DNA of 64,000 nucleotides. Origin: Pedobacter ginsengisoli (lineage in GTDB: Bacteria; Bacteroidota; Bacteroidia; Sphingobacteriales; Sphingobacteriaceae). Location of the stretch: the NCBI RefSeq assembly GCF_002736205.1, contig NZ_CP024091.1, positions 496,001 through 560,000 of the forward strand, given 5' to 3'. The translations under genes and the position numbers were made by a program. The notes beneath the pieces were generated by a model. The model made no database searches and was not told the DNA's origin. It saw nothing but the letters and a program-made list of their open reading frames with translations. Shown here one piece after another: positions 1 through 9,964 of the stretch. How positions within the stretch are numbered: position 1 is the first letter of the stretch; each line of letters starts with the position of its first letter.

Positions 1-2
1 CA

Positions 3-1028
3 GTAGTTTTTAGAAGAGCGCTCATAGATCGTAATCACGATATTACCGTAATCCCCTCTGGAAATTACATAGATGAGGCAGAAGTAGTAAAAAATGCCAT
101 TTATAATAAAAAGCTTTTCCTTAAAAAAGCTGCCGATGCAAAAATAGATCTTGAGGTATTGGATGAAGTGGGTTTAAAATTAGAAGACAAGTTTGATTAC
201 GCTACACTGCGCCGACTTATCCTGGATTCCAAAAATCTACAGGAAACAGATCTAAGAAAATTGGAGTACGACAAGGTGCTTTGGTTGTCTGATACCTATC
301 ATGAAATTAGCTTTTCCAGAGATACTGATATCTCTGACCGCGTAATTTTTCCCATTTCAGAGTTTGAACGGAAGGGGATAGAGGACGCAAGATTTGTTCG
401 TTTTGTTAAAGACGATGGTACCGTAATTTATTATGCTACCTATACCGCATTTGACGGAGCCATGATTATGCCCAAGCTATTACAAACCACAGATTTTTAT
501 GATTTTAAAATCAGTCCACTGCACGGCATAGGGGCTCAGAATAAAAACCTGGCCTTATTTCCCAGAAAAATTAATGGCAAATACGCCATGATGTCGCGTA
601 TTGATGGCTTTAATAACTATTTAATGTACTCTGATCGGCTTACCGTATGGGATAACCCAGTTAAACTTCAGGAACCTGAATTTCCATGGGAATTTGTACA
701 GATCGGAAACTGTGGCTCGCCAATTGAAACCGAGGCCGGTTGGCTGGTTATTACCCATGGCGTTGGCCCAATGCGCAGGTATTGTTTAGGAGCCAGCCTG
801 TTCGATTTAAATGATCCTTCTATTGAAATTGGGAGGTTAAAAGAACCATTGGTAATCCCTAATAACGACGAAAGGGAAGGATATGTACCAAATGTATTGT
901 ATTCCTGCGGCTCTATTATCCATAATGGAGAATTGATTATCCCTTACGGATTATCAGATTATTGTTCTTCATTTGCCGGAGTTAAAATAGACATATTGCT
1001 CCAAAAACTTAAGGGCAGTATAAGCTAA
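3..1028 (+). CDS. GH130-family glycoside phosphorylase/hydrolase, 5' end cut by window edge
   Basis: The frame is open from the first bases of the window, so the true start lies upstream; an internal TTG at 159 is not a credible start. The visible ~340 residues have the five-bladed beta-propeller signature of GH130: segments GIEDARFVRF, GIGAQNKNLALFPRKINGKY, GNCGSPIETEAGWLVITHGV and the C-terminal IPYGLSDYCSSFAGV. GH130 enzymes phosphorolyse or hydrolyse beta-mannosidic linkages in the cytoplasm or periplasm; the exact substrate cannot be read here. It converges on a GT4 gene whose stop is 16 bp away. Such GH130/GT4 pairs are frequent in Bacteroidota. The family call is firm, the substrate is inference. 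Confidence 0.85.
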   Translation, partial: VVFRRALIDRNHDITVIPSGNYIDEAEVVKNAIYNKKLFLKKAADAKIDLEVLDEVGLKLEDKFDYATLRRLILDSKNLQETDLRKLEYDKVLWLSDTYHEISFSRDTDISDRVIFPISEFERKGIEDARFVRFVKDDGTVIYYATYTAFDGAMIMPKLLQTTDFYDFKISPLHGIGAQNKNLALFPRKINGKYAMMSRIDGFNNYLMYSDRLTVWDNPVKLQEPEFPWEFVQIGNCGSPIETEAGWLVITHGVGPMRRYCLGASLFDLNDPSIEIGRLKEPLVIPNNDEREGYVPNVLYSCGSIIHNGELIIPYGLSDYCSSFAGVKIDILLQKLKGSIS

Positions 1029-1044
1029 TCTGAATGTTCATTAA

Positions 1045-3327
1045 TTAAAAAGCTTGTTTTTGAGCTGCGGTAAGGTCACTGCTCTGAATAAATTCGTATT
1101 CAGATTCCAATGCTTTTAACACAATCAGATGCGATATCCAATAAGCCAAGGTGCTCTCTGCTCCCTGGTTTCTATTTACACCAAAAGTTTGTAAGCCATC
1201 GCCACAACCCTTGGTTTCATAATCATACAATGGAATGTGCAAAGAGTTCTCACCTAAAAACCATTGGTAGCTTAAGTACATCTGTTTTATATAAGTTAAG
1301 TCGCGGGTAATCTCGTATGCCTTAAAATATACCATTACCATACCCATAATTTCAATTGCCTGCTGGTCGTAAATAGCCATTTGTGCGCTATCTTTATATA
1401 GCCAGCCATCATTACCTACAGGATTTAAATACCCTTTTATTAAAGTTTTTTGGGTAAGATACTCCAAACTTTCAAATGCAATTTCTTGTGATTCAGGATC
1501 TTTACTTATCTCGAAATGACACATAAGGGCCAATGGGAGTATTGCATTGTCGTAAGTTAATTTGTTCTCAAACCAATGCCAATGACCATCTTTGTTAGCC
1601 TTGTAAGCAGCTTTTAACGGCTCGGCAAGTTGATTTAGCTGACTTTTAATTTGCTCATTATAAGGATGCGCATTCATAAAATGAGTTAACCCAATCATTG
1701 TATTTGCAATTCCTCTTAAATGAGTTAACTTATTGAAATGAGGAACAGATTTAAGAAATAACTCCTTTCCAAATTCGCGATAGGAATTATTAGGAGCATT
1801 GTTAATTAAATATCCTAATGCCCAGATGGTTCTGCCAAAAGAATCTTCTGAGCCAACTTCGTCCAGATATTCCCTTTTAAAACTTAAAAAATTCCTGAAA
1901 CTGCCATCTTCGCATTGCATGTACTGGATGTAACTTAAATAAATAGGCAGTAAATCTAAAGCAGCCTTACTTTTATTTTGCTGGTAAGCAAGAATAGTTA
2001 ATGTAAGGGCTCTGGAGTTATCGTCCAGGCAATATCCCTCTTTCAGATTTGGTATCCCATATTTGGCATGTTGCACAATACCGGTGTCATCCGTTAAGCG
2101 TTGTATATGTGCAAGGCTAAAAGCAGGCATCATGTCTGGGTCAATAATAGGCTTATTGCTAACATCTTTATCTGCCAGAAATTTAGAAATAGCCTCTTCC
2201 AGCACATCTATAAAAACCTCTCCCGTAGTTGGCCAGCGCAAGTGTAATCCATATTCATATGCGTTGGATCTTAACTGATTCAATTTTTCATCGCTCTCAA
2301 ACAATTCGTTTACAGCTCCGGCAAGCCCATTCGCATCCTTAAAGTCAAATAACCTTCCACGATGGTCTGCAAGTAATTCCTGAGCATGCCAATAAGGGGT
2401 TGATAATATAGCTGTTCCCGCACCCATGGCATATGAAAGCGTTCCGCTGGTAATTTGCGCTTCATTTAAATAGGGGGTAATATATAAGTCGCAAGCCGTC
2501 AAATAATCGAATAGCTCCTCTTCTGATACAAATTTATTAATGAAGGTAACATTGTTTTCAACATTCAGCTTCCGCGCAAGCTTCTTTAAACCATCCCTGT
2601 ATTCCTCTCCCGAGTTGCGGATCACACCCGGATGTGTGGTTCCTAAAATAACATACATTACATCCGGATTTTTAGCCACTATTTGTGGCAAAGCCTCAAT
2701 AACCGTTTCCAGCCCTTTATTTCTGCTGATCAGGCCAAAAGTAAAAAGTACCTTTTTGTTTTTGAAAGCCAGCGTGTTTTTTACCGGATTAATTTTTTTA
2801 GGTTCAAGATCCGGAACCCCATGCTCAATCAGCTGAATCTTATCAAATGGAATTCCATATATGCTGGTCAGAAAACCAACAGCCCTATGGCTCATTACAA
2901 TAATCCTTGAAGAATATTTTGCCACCTCCCGTAAAATGGTAAGCTGCATATAATCCGGATCTCTTAAAATAGTATGGAAAATTGTAATAAGTGGCTTCTG
3001 AAGCCTTGCAATAAGCGGCAGAATATAAACACCACTTTCGCCTCCGTAAATGCCATATTCATGTTCTAAAATACAAACATCTGCAATGCTGGTATTTATG
3101 TAATCAGCTGCGCGGATATAATCTTTCTGATTTTCCTGTCTAATTACGTATTTAACCTCTTTGGGGTACTCATAATCATTTAAAGAATCTGAATCGTTCA
3201 TTGCCACTACAAAGCTGTCTTCAGATACTATTTTTTTATTCAAACCAATCGCTTTTAACAGGTTATTACTGAAAGTAGCGATGCCACACTCCCGGGGCGG
3301 GTAAGAGGATATATAAGCAATTTTCAT
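1045..3327 (-). CDS. GT4 glycosyltransferase with C-terminal all-helical domain
   Basis: A 760-residue protein. Residues ~1-370 form a GT-B fold GT4 transferase, beginning MKIAYISSYPPRECGIATFS, with the nucleotide-sugar half containing FGLISRNKGLETVIEALP and a late region ITPYLNEAQITSGTLSYAMG in which the usual EX7E motif is replaced by E-X6-S/T-like spacing. Residues ~390-750 are helical with repeated aromatic-rich segments (GYCLDDNSRALTL, DGSFRNFL, DGHWHWFENKLTYDNA) resembling an alpha/alpha toroid as in glycosidases or epimerases. The donor and acceptor are unknown. It faces the GH130 gene, which suggests a mannose-containing product. Coding ends 147 bp from the clpB stop, with a terminator between. 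Confidence 0.8.
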   Translation of the reverse strand: MKIAYISSYPPRECGIATFSNNLLKAIGLNKKIVSEDSFVVAMNDSDSLNDYEYPKEVKYVIRQENQKDYIRAADYINTSIADVCILEHEYGIYGGESGVYILPLIARLQKPLITIFHTILRDPDYMQLTILREVAKYSSRIIVMSHRAVGFLTSIYGIPFDKIQLIEHGVPDLEPKKINPVKNTLAFKNKKVLFTFGLISRNKGLETVIEALPQIVAKNPDVMYVILGTTHPGVIRNSGEEYRDGLKKLARKLNVENNVTFINKFVSEEELFDYLTACDLYITPYLNEAQITSGTLSYAMGAGTAILSTPYWHAQELLADHRGRLFDFKDANGLAGAVNELFESDEKLNQLRSNAYEYGLHLRWPTTGEVFIDVLEEAISKFLADKDVSNKPIIDPDMMPAFSLAHIQRLTDDTGIVQHAKYGIPNLKEGYCLDDNSRALTLTILAYQQNKSKAALDLLPIYLSYIQYMQCEDGSFRNFLSFKREYLDEVGSEDSFGRTIWALGYLINNAPNNSYREFGKELFLKSVPHFNKLTHLRGIANTMIGLTHFMNAHPYNEQIKSQLNQLAEPLKAAYKANKDGHWHWFENKLTYDNAILPLALMCHFEISKDPESQEIAFESLEYLTQKTLIKGYLNPVGNDGWLYKDSAQMAIYDQQAIEIMGMVMVYFKAYEITRDLTYIKQMYLSYQWFLGENSLHIPLYDYETKGCGDGLQTFGVNRNQGAESTLAYWISHLIVLKALESEYEFIQSSDLTAAQKQAF

Positions 3328-3422
3328 GATTACAAAAGAGTTGATGCTTATATAACAATATTAAAGAAAGGAATGTTCTGTAGTTTTTTATTTTATTTAT
3401 GAAATTTATAAAAATGTTAAAC

Positions 3423-3461
3423 AAAAAAGAGGATGACTACGCTGTAACCATCCTCTTTTTT
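3423..3461 (-). terminator. Rho-independent terminator of clpB
   Basis: A perfect 13-bp inverted repeat (3423-3435 with 3449-3461) separated by 13 bases: arms AAAAAAGAGGATG and CATCCTCTTTTTT. Read on the minus strand it lies 14 bases past the clpB stop and ends in a T run. It separates clpB from the co-directional GT4 gene. Confidence 0.85.
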
Positions 3462-3474
3462 GTTTATTGAAATG

Positions 3475-6069
3475 TTATTTGTTGTTTAGAAAAACAAACT
3501 TATGATCGAACATGTCCAGTTTAATTTTGCTGTCTTTATCGATCTTGCCTGCAAGAATTTCTTTCGACAACTCATTAAGGATACGTTTCTGAATAACGCG
3601 TTTTAATGGGCGTGCACCAAACTGAGGGTCATAACCTAATTCCGAAAGCCAATCCAGCGCTTCAGGTGTAGCCTCAATATCTATCCCCATTTCTGCCAAA
3701 GTATCCTGTACATGTTTAAATTGCAATGTAACAATGTCTCTAAGCTCGTTGCGGTTAAGCGGAGTAAACATAATCAGCTCATCTATACGGTTCAAAAACT
3801 CTGGTCTTATTGTTTGCTTTAACAATTCAAACAACTCGTTCTTGGTTTTGGCAATTACCTCTTCTCGGTTTTCATCATTAAGCTCTTTAAAATTATCCTG
3901 TATCAGATGCGACCCAATGTTCGATGTCATAATGATGATGGTATTTTTAAAGTTTACAACCCTACCTTTATTGTCAGTTAACCTTCCATCATCCAATACC
4001 TGCAGTAATATATTAAATACATCAGGATGCGCTTTTTCAATCTCATCAAGCAATACAACCGAATAAGGTTTTCTGCGCACTGCTTCAGTTAGCTGACCAC
4101 CTTCATCGTATCCAACATATCCCGGAGGCGCTCCAATTAATCTTGAAACCGCATGGCGCTCCTGGTACTCACTCATATCTATCCTGGTCATGGCATTTTC
4201 ATCGTTAAACAGAAACTCTGCCAATGCTTTGGCTAATTCCGTTTTACCAACACCGGTTGTACCAAGGAATATGAATGATCCTATTGGTTTGCGTTTATCC
4301 TGTAAACCAGCCCTTGAACGACGGATTGCATCAGATATCGCTTCAATAGCCTCGTCCTGTCCTGCAACACGTTTATGCAACTCATTTTCAAGATTCAATA
4401 ACTTATCACGCTCACTCGAAATCAGTTTAGTAACCGGAATTCCGGTCCATCTGCCCACTACACCAGCAATATCATCAGCAGTTACCTCTTCTTTAAGCAT
4501 TCTGCTTTCGCTTTGCATGCTTTCCAATTCAGCTTTCAGTTTTTCAACATTATCCTGAGCTTCCTTTATTTTGCCATAGCGTATTTCTGCTACCTTGCCA
4601 TAATCACCCGCACGTTCTGCCTGTTCAGCCTCAAGCTTATAATTTTCTATTTGTTCAAGTTCATTGTTAATATTATCTACCAAGTCCTTTTCACCCTGCC
4701 ACTTTGCTTTTATCTCGTCACGCTCGGCCGACATATTGGCAATTTCTTCACCAAGAGCCTTAACTTTTTTGCTGTCATTCTCTCTTTTAATGGCCTCGCG
4801 TTCAATTTCCAGTTGCATGATTTTGCGGTTTAGCTCATCAACCTTTTCAGGTACACTATCCATTTCCAAACGTAGTTTAGAAGCAGCCTCATCCATTAAA
4901 TCGATAGCTTTATCTGGTAAAAACCGATCAGAAATGTAACGTTGCGACAATTCTACCGCTGCAATAATGGCCTCATCTTTAATCCTCACTTTATGGTGGG
5001 TTTCATATCTTTCCTTTAATCCACGAAGGATGGAAATTGCATCCTGTGTATCAGGCTCATCCACCATAACTTTTTGGAAACGACGCTCAAGGGCCTTATC
5101 CTTTTCTAAATATTTTTGATATTCGTCTAGTGTAGTTGCGCCTATCGCACGTAATTCTCCGCGGGCTAGGGCAGGCTTAAGGATATTTGCCGCATCCATA
5201 GCGCCATCGCCACCACCGGCGCCAACCAACGTATGGATCTCATCTATAAACAAAATAATGTCGCCATCACTATGGGTAACCTCTTTAACTACCGCTTTCA
5301 GGCGTTCTTCAAATTCCCCTTTGTATTTGGCACCGGCAATTAATGCACCCATATCAAGCGAGTAAACTGTTTTTGTTTTCAGGTTTGTAGGCACATCACC
5401 CTTAATAATCCTGAAAGCAATACCCTCAGCAATGGCGGTTTTACCTACACCGGGCTCACCAATTAATATTGGGTTGTTTTTGGTACGTCTGGAAAGAATT
5501 TGAATTACCCTCCGAATCTCTTCATCACGACCAATAACCGGATCCAGCTTGCCAGATTCGGCATATTCATTAAGGTTGCGCGCATATTTATTAAGCGCAT
5601 TATAAGTTGCTTCGGCATTCTGACCGGTAACATGACTATCGCCTCTTAAAGCAATAATTGCTTTTTTAAGGTCCTTTTCATTTACACCCTGATCTTTTAA
5701 AAGCTTTGATGTGTTATCGTTAACAGACAGAATACCTAATAAAAGATGTTCTACCGACACAAACTCATCTTTAAATTCTTTTAGGTACGATTGTGCTTTT
5801 TGCAAAGCAGAATTGGTACCCGAGGCTAAATAAGCATTACTGCCACTAACTTTTGGAAATTTCTCTATCTGACTATCTAATTGTTGAGTCAGCACATTAA
5901 TATTTACATTTAATTTTTTTAAAACGTACGAAACTACGTTTTCATCAACAGTAAGCAAACCCTTTAACAGGTGTGCCGTTTCAATAGCTTGTTGCTGATT
6001 GCCCTGGGCTATTTCAGAAGCCTGTTGAATTGCTTCCTGGGCTTTTATAGTAAAGTTGTTGAAGTTCAT
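3475..6069 (-). CDS. clpB: ATP-dependent disaggregase ClpB
   Basis: The 864-residue length is typical of ClpB, the Hsp100 hexamer that works with DnaK to extract polypeptides from aggregates in the cytosol. Order: N-terminal Clp_N repeats (~1-145, [21 protein letters not shown]), first AAA+ domain with Walker [11 protein letters not shown] and Walker [12 protein letters not shown], a long coiled-coil middle domain (~400-530, which distinguishes ClpB from ClpA/ClpC), second AAA+ with [10 protein letters not shown] and [11 protein letters not shown], and the C-terminal small domain [11 protein letters not shown]. It stands alone, with its own terminator and a ~180-bp upstream gap. A 7-of-8 match to the -7 box (TTACTTTG) lies about 20 bases upstream of the start. 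Heat-shock regulation is likely but not visible. Confidence 0.98.
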   Translation of the reverse strand: MNFNNFTIKAQEAIQQASEIAQGNQQQAIETAHLLKGLLTVDENVVSYVLKKLNVNINVLTQQLDSQIEKFPKVSGSNAYLASGTNSALQKAQSYLKEFKDEFVSVEHLLLGILSVNDNTSKLLKDQGVNEKDLKKAIIALRGDSHVTGQNAEATYNALNKYARNLNEYAESGKLDPVIGRDEEIRRVIQILSRRTKNNPILIGEPGVGKTAIAEGIAFRIIKGDVPTNLKTKTVYSLDMGALIAGAKYKGEFEERLKAVVKEVTHSDGDIILFIDEIHTLVGAGGGDGAMDAANILKPALARGELRAIGATTLDEYQKYLEKDKALERRFQKVMVDEPDTQDAISILRGLKERYETHHKVRIKDEAIIAAVELSQRYISDRFLPDKAIDLMDEAASKLRLEMDSVPEKVDELNRKIMQLEIEREAIKRENDSKKVKALGEEIANMSAERDEIKAKWQGEKDLVDNINNELEQIENYKLEAEQAERAGDYGKVAEIRYGKIKEAQDNVEKLKAELESMQSESRMLKEEVTADDIAGVVGRWTGIPVTKLISSERDKLLNLENELHKRVAGQDEAIEAISDAIRRSRAGLQDKRKPIGSFIFLGTTGVGKTELAKALAEFLFNDENAMTRIDMSEYQERHAVSRLIGAPPGYVGYDEGGQLTEAVRRKPYSVVLLDEIEKAHPDVFNILLQVLDDGRLTDNKGRVVNFKNTIIIMTSNIGSHLIQDNFKELNDENREEVIAKTKNELFELLKQTIRPEFLNRIDELIMFTPLNRNELRDIVTLQFKHVQDTLAEMGIDIEATPEALDWLSELGYDPQFGARPLKRVIQKRILNELSKEILAGKIDKDSKIKLDMFDHKFVFLNNK

Positions 6070-6252
6070 GTCAGCAATTAAACAAAGTAAATGCCATCTT
6101 AGTTTTTAGTTATTAATCGGAAATTTTGTCGGTTCTTTTTTATTTAAACTGTATAATTGTCTGATAAATAACATGTTGTAATGAAAAAATGTCTGATACT
6201 AAGATTTGTGATTTAATTTTCCGTCATTTGTAATAACTACCTTTTTCATAAA

Positions 6253-6597
6253 ATGCTGACTCCGCTAGATGATTTTTATTTGCAAAAAGATGAGCCCCTA
6301 AGGGGTTGTTTACTTGCGTTAAAAGATTATCTATTGGCTTTTGATAAAAATATTACCCCTGAATGGAAATATAAGCTACCATTTTTTTACTACAAAGGAA
6401 AAATGTTTTGCTATTTATGGATTCATAAAAAATATCACAAACCTTACATAGGTATTGTAGAAAGCAAGCATATCGATCATCCTGATCTGATTATTGAAAA
6501 AAGGGCCAGAATGAAAATAATGTTGATAGATCCTAATGAGGATTTACCAATTGACACGATGAACGATATATTAAAACAGGCGCTTGCCCGATACTAA
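6253..6597 (+). CDS. DUF1801 (YdhG-like) domain protein
   Basis: A 114-residue small soluble protein with the DUF1801 pattern: EWKYKLPFFYYKGKMFCYLW in the middle and a final helix IDTMNDILKQALARY. The family has no settled biochemical role. Its stop codon is immediately followed by the ATG of the MFS gene (TAA-ATG), so the two are co-transcribed and probably translationally coupled. The ATG at 6253 is the only start that keeps the domain complete. Confidence 0.8.
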   Translation: MLTPLDDFYLQKDEPLRGCLLALKDYLLAFDKNITPEWKYKLPFFYYKGKMFCYLWIHKKYHKPYIGIVESKHIDHPDLIIEKRARMKIMLIDPNEDLPIDTMNDILKQALARY

Positions 6598-7812
6598 ATG
6601 AAGGAATTTATACGATTATACTTAGATGCTTACCGTGGGTTATCTACCCCGGCATGGATGCTTGCCCTGGTTATGCTTATAAACCGAAGCGGAGCAATGG
6701 TAATCCCTTTTCTAGGAGTTTACATGATCAATCACCTTCATTTCTCTTTAGAAGACACAGGAATGGTATTAAGCTGTTTTGGCTTGGGAGCCGTTTCTGG
6801 AAACTTTTTAGGTGGCTGGCTTACCGATAAAGCAGGGCATTTTAAAGTACAGTTGATCAGCTTAATTTTAACAGTACCAATGTTTATTTTGCTGCCCGAG
6901 CTAGATACAGTTGTAAAGCTTGCCATTGGGGTTTTTGCTTTGAGTCTGGTATCTGAAACATTCAGGCCCGCAAACTCAGTTTCTATCGCCTATTATTCAA
7001 AACCAGATAATGTTATCAGGTCATTTTCGCTAAATAGAATGGCCCTGAACCTTGGCTTTTCAATAGGCCCTGCATTAGGTGGTTTCTTAGCGGCCATATC
7101 GTATGCGTTCTTGTTTTATGGCAATGCAGTAGCCGCACTTTTATCAGCTACGCTGTTTTTTATCTATTTCCGAAACCGTAAAGGCAACGAGAAAAAGAAA
7201 AGTGAAGTGGCAGAAGAAAACGAAGATCAAGTTAGTATATCTCCCTATAAGGATGTGCCGTTTATGCTTTTTAGTGTACTTTCCTGCATCTTTGCCATTT
7301 GCTTTTTGCAGTTATTGAGCACACTTCCATTATATTACAGAAACGTGTACAAAATGACAGAGGCCGAAATAGGAGTTATACTGGCCTTTAGCGGTTTAGT
7401 GGTATTTTCGCTCGAAATGCTGGTGGTTCACATTGCCGAAAAGAGATTTACCTCGAGAACGGTAATTGTGGCAGGTACAGTAATGTGTGCCGTATCATTC
7501 CTGATTTTGAATCTGGCCAAAGGAATTCCGGTGCTTTACCTGTCTATGTTTGTAATTTGCCTGGCCGAGATTCTGGCCATGCCCTTTATGGCTACCGTTA
7601 CCTTGCAAAGATCATCAATAAAAAAGAGAGGTGCCTACATGGGTATTAATGCCTTGTCGTTTTCTGTAGCCCATATATTTTCGCCTCTGGTAGGTACAAA
7701 GGTTGCTGCCGCATTTGGTTTCGAAACTTTATGGTGGGGTACTGTTGCTGCTTTAACCATTGCATCGGTAGGGTTTTATTTTGTAATGAAACAAATGAAG
7801 TTATCAGCATAA
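6598..7812 (+). CDS. Major facilitator superfamily transporter
   Basis: 404 residues with about twelve hydrophobic segments and a charged loop near residues 195-215 (NRKGNEKKKSEVAEENEDQ) between the two six-helix halves. The loop 2-3 motif reads GGWLTDKAGHFKVQ, matching the MFS signature GxLaDrxGrr. A drug or small-metabolite exporter is plausible; the substrate cannot be assigned. It starts directly after the DUF1801 stop codon. Confidence 0.85.
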   Translation: MKEFIRLYLDAYRGLSTPAWMLALVMLINRSGAMVIPFLGVYMINHLHFSLEDTGMVLSCFGLGAVSGNFLGGWLTDKAGHFKVQLISLILTVPMFILLPELDTVVKLAIGVFALSLVSETFRPANSVSIAYYSKPDNVIRSFSLNRMALNLGFSIGPALGGFLAAISYAFLFYGNAVAALLSATLFFIYFRNRKGNEKKKSEVAEENEDQVSISPYKDVPFMLFSVLSCIFAICFLQLLSTLPLYYRNVYKMTEAEIGVILAFSGLVVFSLEMLVVHIAEKRFTSRTVIVAGTVMCAVSFLILNLAKGIPVLYLSMFVICLAEILAMPFMATVTLQRSSIKKRGAYMGINALSFSVAHIFSPLVGTKVAAAFGFETLWWGTVAALTIASVGFYFVMKQMKLSA

Positions 7813-7856
7813 TGTCATTCTTTATTTATTAATAGGAATATCGGGAAAAGTCGATA

Positions 7857-7864
7857 TAACTTTG
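7857..7864 (+). promoter_or_regulatory. Bacteroidota -7 box, probable leaderless promoter
   Basis: TAACTTTG matches the Bacteroidota -7 consensus TAnnTTTG exactly and ends four bases before the ATG of the ArsR-type gene. A transcription start 4-7 bases downstream would fall on or beside the start codon, giving a leaderless mRNA. No clear -33 TTG/TTTG was seen at the expected distance. Confidence 0.45.
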
Positions 7865-7868
7865 TGCT

Positions 7869-8171
7869 ATGGATCAGTTAGAGATTTTTAAAGCACTATC
7901 AAATAAAACAAGATTGCAGATTTTGCAATGGCTTAAAGAGCCGGAAAAACATTTTCCGCTACAAGAGCATGCCGCTTTTGATGAGGTAGGGGTTTGCGTG
8001 GGCCAAATACAACAAAAGGCGGGTTTAACCCAGTCTACCGTTTCAGAATACCTGTCAATACTCCAAAAATCAGGACTGCTTGAATCTACCCGACTTGGGC
8101 AATGGACTTATTACAAACGTAATGAAGAGGCCTTTGCTGCACTAAGCAATATCATTAAATCAGAAATATAG
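7869..8171 (+). CDS. ArsR-type winged-helix transcriptional regulator
   Basis: A 100-residue protein of winged-helix fold: MDQLEIFKALSNKTRLQILQWL is the classic ArsR opening, and VGQIQQKAGLTQSTVSEYLSIL is the recognition helix region, followed by the wing GLLESTRLGQWTYYKRN. A cysteine at VGVCVG could take part in sensing, but no metal-site pattern (CxCxxC) is present. It is 21 bp upstream of an old-yellow-enzyme gene and probably controls that two-gene unit. Confidence 0.88.
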   Translation: MDQLEIFKALSNKTRLQILQWLKEPEKHFPLQEHAAFDEVGVCVGQIQQKAGLTQSTVSEYLSILQKSGLLESTRLGQWTYYKRNEEAFAALSNIIKSEI

Positions 8172-8192
8172 CATTTATTAAAATACAATAAT

Positions 8193-9293
8193 ATGAGTAC
8201 AGAAACTTTGTTCAGACCATTTAGTTTAAAATCATTAAATATAAAAAACAGAATAGTAATGGCACCGATGACGCGTTCATTCTCGCCAGGAGGAGTACCA
8301 ACAGCTGATGTTGCTGCATACTATTCAAAAAGAGCGGCCGGAGAGGTAGGCTTAATCCTTTCAGAAGGAACAGTTATTGATCGTGTTTCATCATCAAATG
8401 ATCCTAATATCCCCCATTTTTATGGAGATGCAGCATTAGCAGGATGGAAAGACGTTATTAATGGTGTTCACCATGCGGGTGGTAGCATGGGCCCACAAAT
8501 ATGGCATATGGGTATAATGGACAATCATCATTCCGGCTGGGTGCCTTCAGCACCTTTCGAAGGTCCGTCTGATCTGAACAGGCCAGGCTTTTCGAATGGG
8601 GTAGCCATGACCGAAGAGGATATTGAGGCAGCCATTAAAGCTTACGGAAAGGCTGCAGCAGATGCTAAAAGACTAGGTTTTGATTGTGTTGAGTTACATG
8701 GTGCCCATGGTTATTTAATTGACCAGTTTTTCTGGGATGGAACCAATAACCGTACGGATAGCTATGGTGGTAAAACATTAGCTGAACGCACTAAGTTTGC
8801 TGTAGAGGTTATTAAAGAAGTAAGAAGACAGGTAGGCGAAGATTTTACTATAATTTTAAGATTATCGCAATGGAAACCATCTGATTATAATTTGCAGCTG
8901 GCCAAAACTCCATTAGAAATGGAGCAATGGCTGCAACCTTTGGTTGATGCCGGAGTAGATATTTTTCACTGTTCACAACGTCGTTTCTGGGAACCTGAAT
9001 TTGAAGGTTCTGATCTTAATTTTGCAGGATGGGCTAAAAAAATTACAGGAAAAGCAACAATTACTGTAGGATCTGTTGGTTTATCAGGAGAGTTCCTTGC
9101 AGCATTTAAAGGCGAAAGCTCTGAGCCAAGTTCTTTGGAAGAATTAATAAGAAGAATGGATAGGGGAGATTTTGATTTGGTTGCTGTAGGCAGACCACTA
9201 CTTGCTGATGCCAAATGGGTGCAAAAAATCCGCGATGAGCGTACTGCTGAATTAAAGGGATTTTCAAGAGAAGCATTAATGCAGCTGTTGTAG
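8193..9293 (+). CDS. Old yellow enzyme-family NADH:flavin oxidoreductase
   Basis: 366 residues forming a single FMN-binding TIM barrel. Visible motifs: NRIVMAPMTRS near the N terminus, GPQIWHMGIM, the substrate/FMN region CVELHGAHGYLIDQFFWDGT followed by NRTDSYGG, and the phosphate-binding end TVGSVGL ... DLVAVGRPLLADAKW. Family members reduce activated C=C bonds of enones or nitroesters with NAD(P)H. It lacks the C-terminal FeS/NAD extension of dienoyl-CoA reductases. It is likely co-transcribed with the ArsR gene. Confidence 0.9.
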   Translation: MSTETLFRPFSLKSLNIKNRIVMAPMTRSFSPGGVPTADVAAYYSKRAAGEVGLILSEGTVIDRVSSSNDPNIPHFYGDAALAGWKDVINGVHHAGGSMGPQIWHMGIMDNHHSGWVPSAPFEGPSDLNRPGFSNGVAMTEEDIEAAIKAYGKAAADAKRLGFDCVELHGAHGYLIDQFFWDGTNNRTDSYGGKTLAERTKFAVEVIKEVRRQVGEDFTIILRLSQWKPSDYNLQLAKTPLEMEQWLQPLVDAGVDIFHCSQRRFWEPEFEGSDLNFAGWAKKITGKATITVGSVGLSGEFLAAFKGESSEPSSLEELIRRMDRGDFDLVAVGRPLLADAKWVQKIRDERTAELKGFSREALMQLL

Positions 9294-9343
9294 TTATCCT
9301 GCTTAATCTGTTGCCTTGTTGCCTATACCATTTCCTCACATAG

Positions 9344-9424
9344 TTCACACCTTCTACACACATCCTTCACAAAAAGGTACCTGTTTGTGTATTTGGTGTG
9401 AAGGATGTGTGAAGAAGGTGTGAA
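9344..9424. repeat. Long imperfect inverted repeat (27-bp arms)
   Basis: Arms 9344-9370 and 9398-9424 are complementary over 27 bases with one mismatch, around a 27-base loop. The right arm is built of TGTGAAG-type units, and a further unit (TTGTGAAGAAC) follows near 9438. It lies between the convergent old-yellow-enzyme and SRPBCC genes. It could fold into a strong hairpin and may act as a 3' stabiliser or bidirectional terminator, although no T run follows directly. Confidence 0.75.
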
Positions 9425-9483
9425 GAAACACTAATCTTGTGAAGAACTGCGCTATTTCGAAATGATAGGGAAGTGCTGAAAAT

Positions 9484-9511
9484 AAAAAAAGCTGGCCATA
9501 TGGCCAGCTTT
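9484..9511 (-). terminator. Rho-independent terminator of the pyrE-SRPBCC unit
   Basis: A perfect 24-bp palindrome (9488-9511, core GCTGGCCATATGGCCAGC) preceded on the plus strand by an A run. On the minus strand this is a GC-rich hairpin followed by a T tract, 47 bases past the SRPBCC stop. Confidence 0.8.
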
Positions 9512-9558
9512 CGGACGATTATTAAGGGTATACTACCTGCAACAAGTGCAAGTATGTA

Positions 9559-9957
9559 TTATTTTAATACTTCAGCTAATCTTTCTGTCTGATGATCAGC
9601 AAGGCTTTGCAAAGGTTTTGCAGCCAGCATTTTCATCATCATATTAAGATCTGCAGAGATAATATGTTTTGCAATAGTTCCACCGTTACCATTATCAGTT
9701 ACGGTCCATTTTAATTCAACATCAAAAGGAGGTTTTTCTGTAGGTATTGCAATTAATTCTTTGTTTTCTATACGCTCAGATACTTTAATGGCCAATTTAG
9801 CCATGTTCTGAATAGTAAAACTGGCTTCGTCTGTTGTAGAAGACCAATTGTAAATATGCTCGGGCATTAACTGCTGATGATTATTCAGATCAGCTAAAAA
9901 TGCATATACCTTTTCAATCGGCAGGTTTAATTCTACCGAACTTTCAATAACTGTCAT
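9559..9957 (-). CDS. SRPBCC-family (START/Bet v 1-like) protein
   Basis: 132 residues with the polyketide cyclase/SRPBCC layout: VIESSVELNLPIEKVYAFLADLNNHQQLMPEHI at the start, an antiparallel sheet region (FTIQNMAKLAIKV, FDVELKWTV) and a long C-terminal helix. These small proteins bind hydrophobic ligands; the ligand is not predictable here. It lies 7 bp downstream of pyrE on the same strand and ends before a clear terminator, so it is the last gene of a pyrE operon. Confidence 0.8.
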   Translation of the reverse strand: MTVIESSVELNLPIEKVYAFLADLNNHQQLMPEHIYNWSSTTDEASFTIQNMAKLAIKVSERIENKELIAIPTEKPPFDVELKWTVTDNGNGGTIAKHIISADLNMMMKMLAAKPLQSLADHQTERLAEVLK

Positions 9958-9964
9958 TATAATA

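Noticed and set aside
159..1028. TTG at 159 as the start of the GH130 gene
   Set aside because: The frame is open and protein-like back to the window edge, so the start is upstream.
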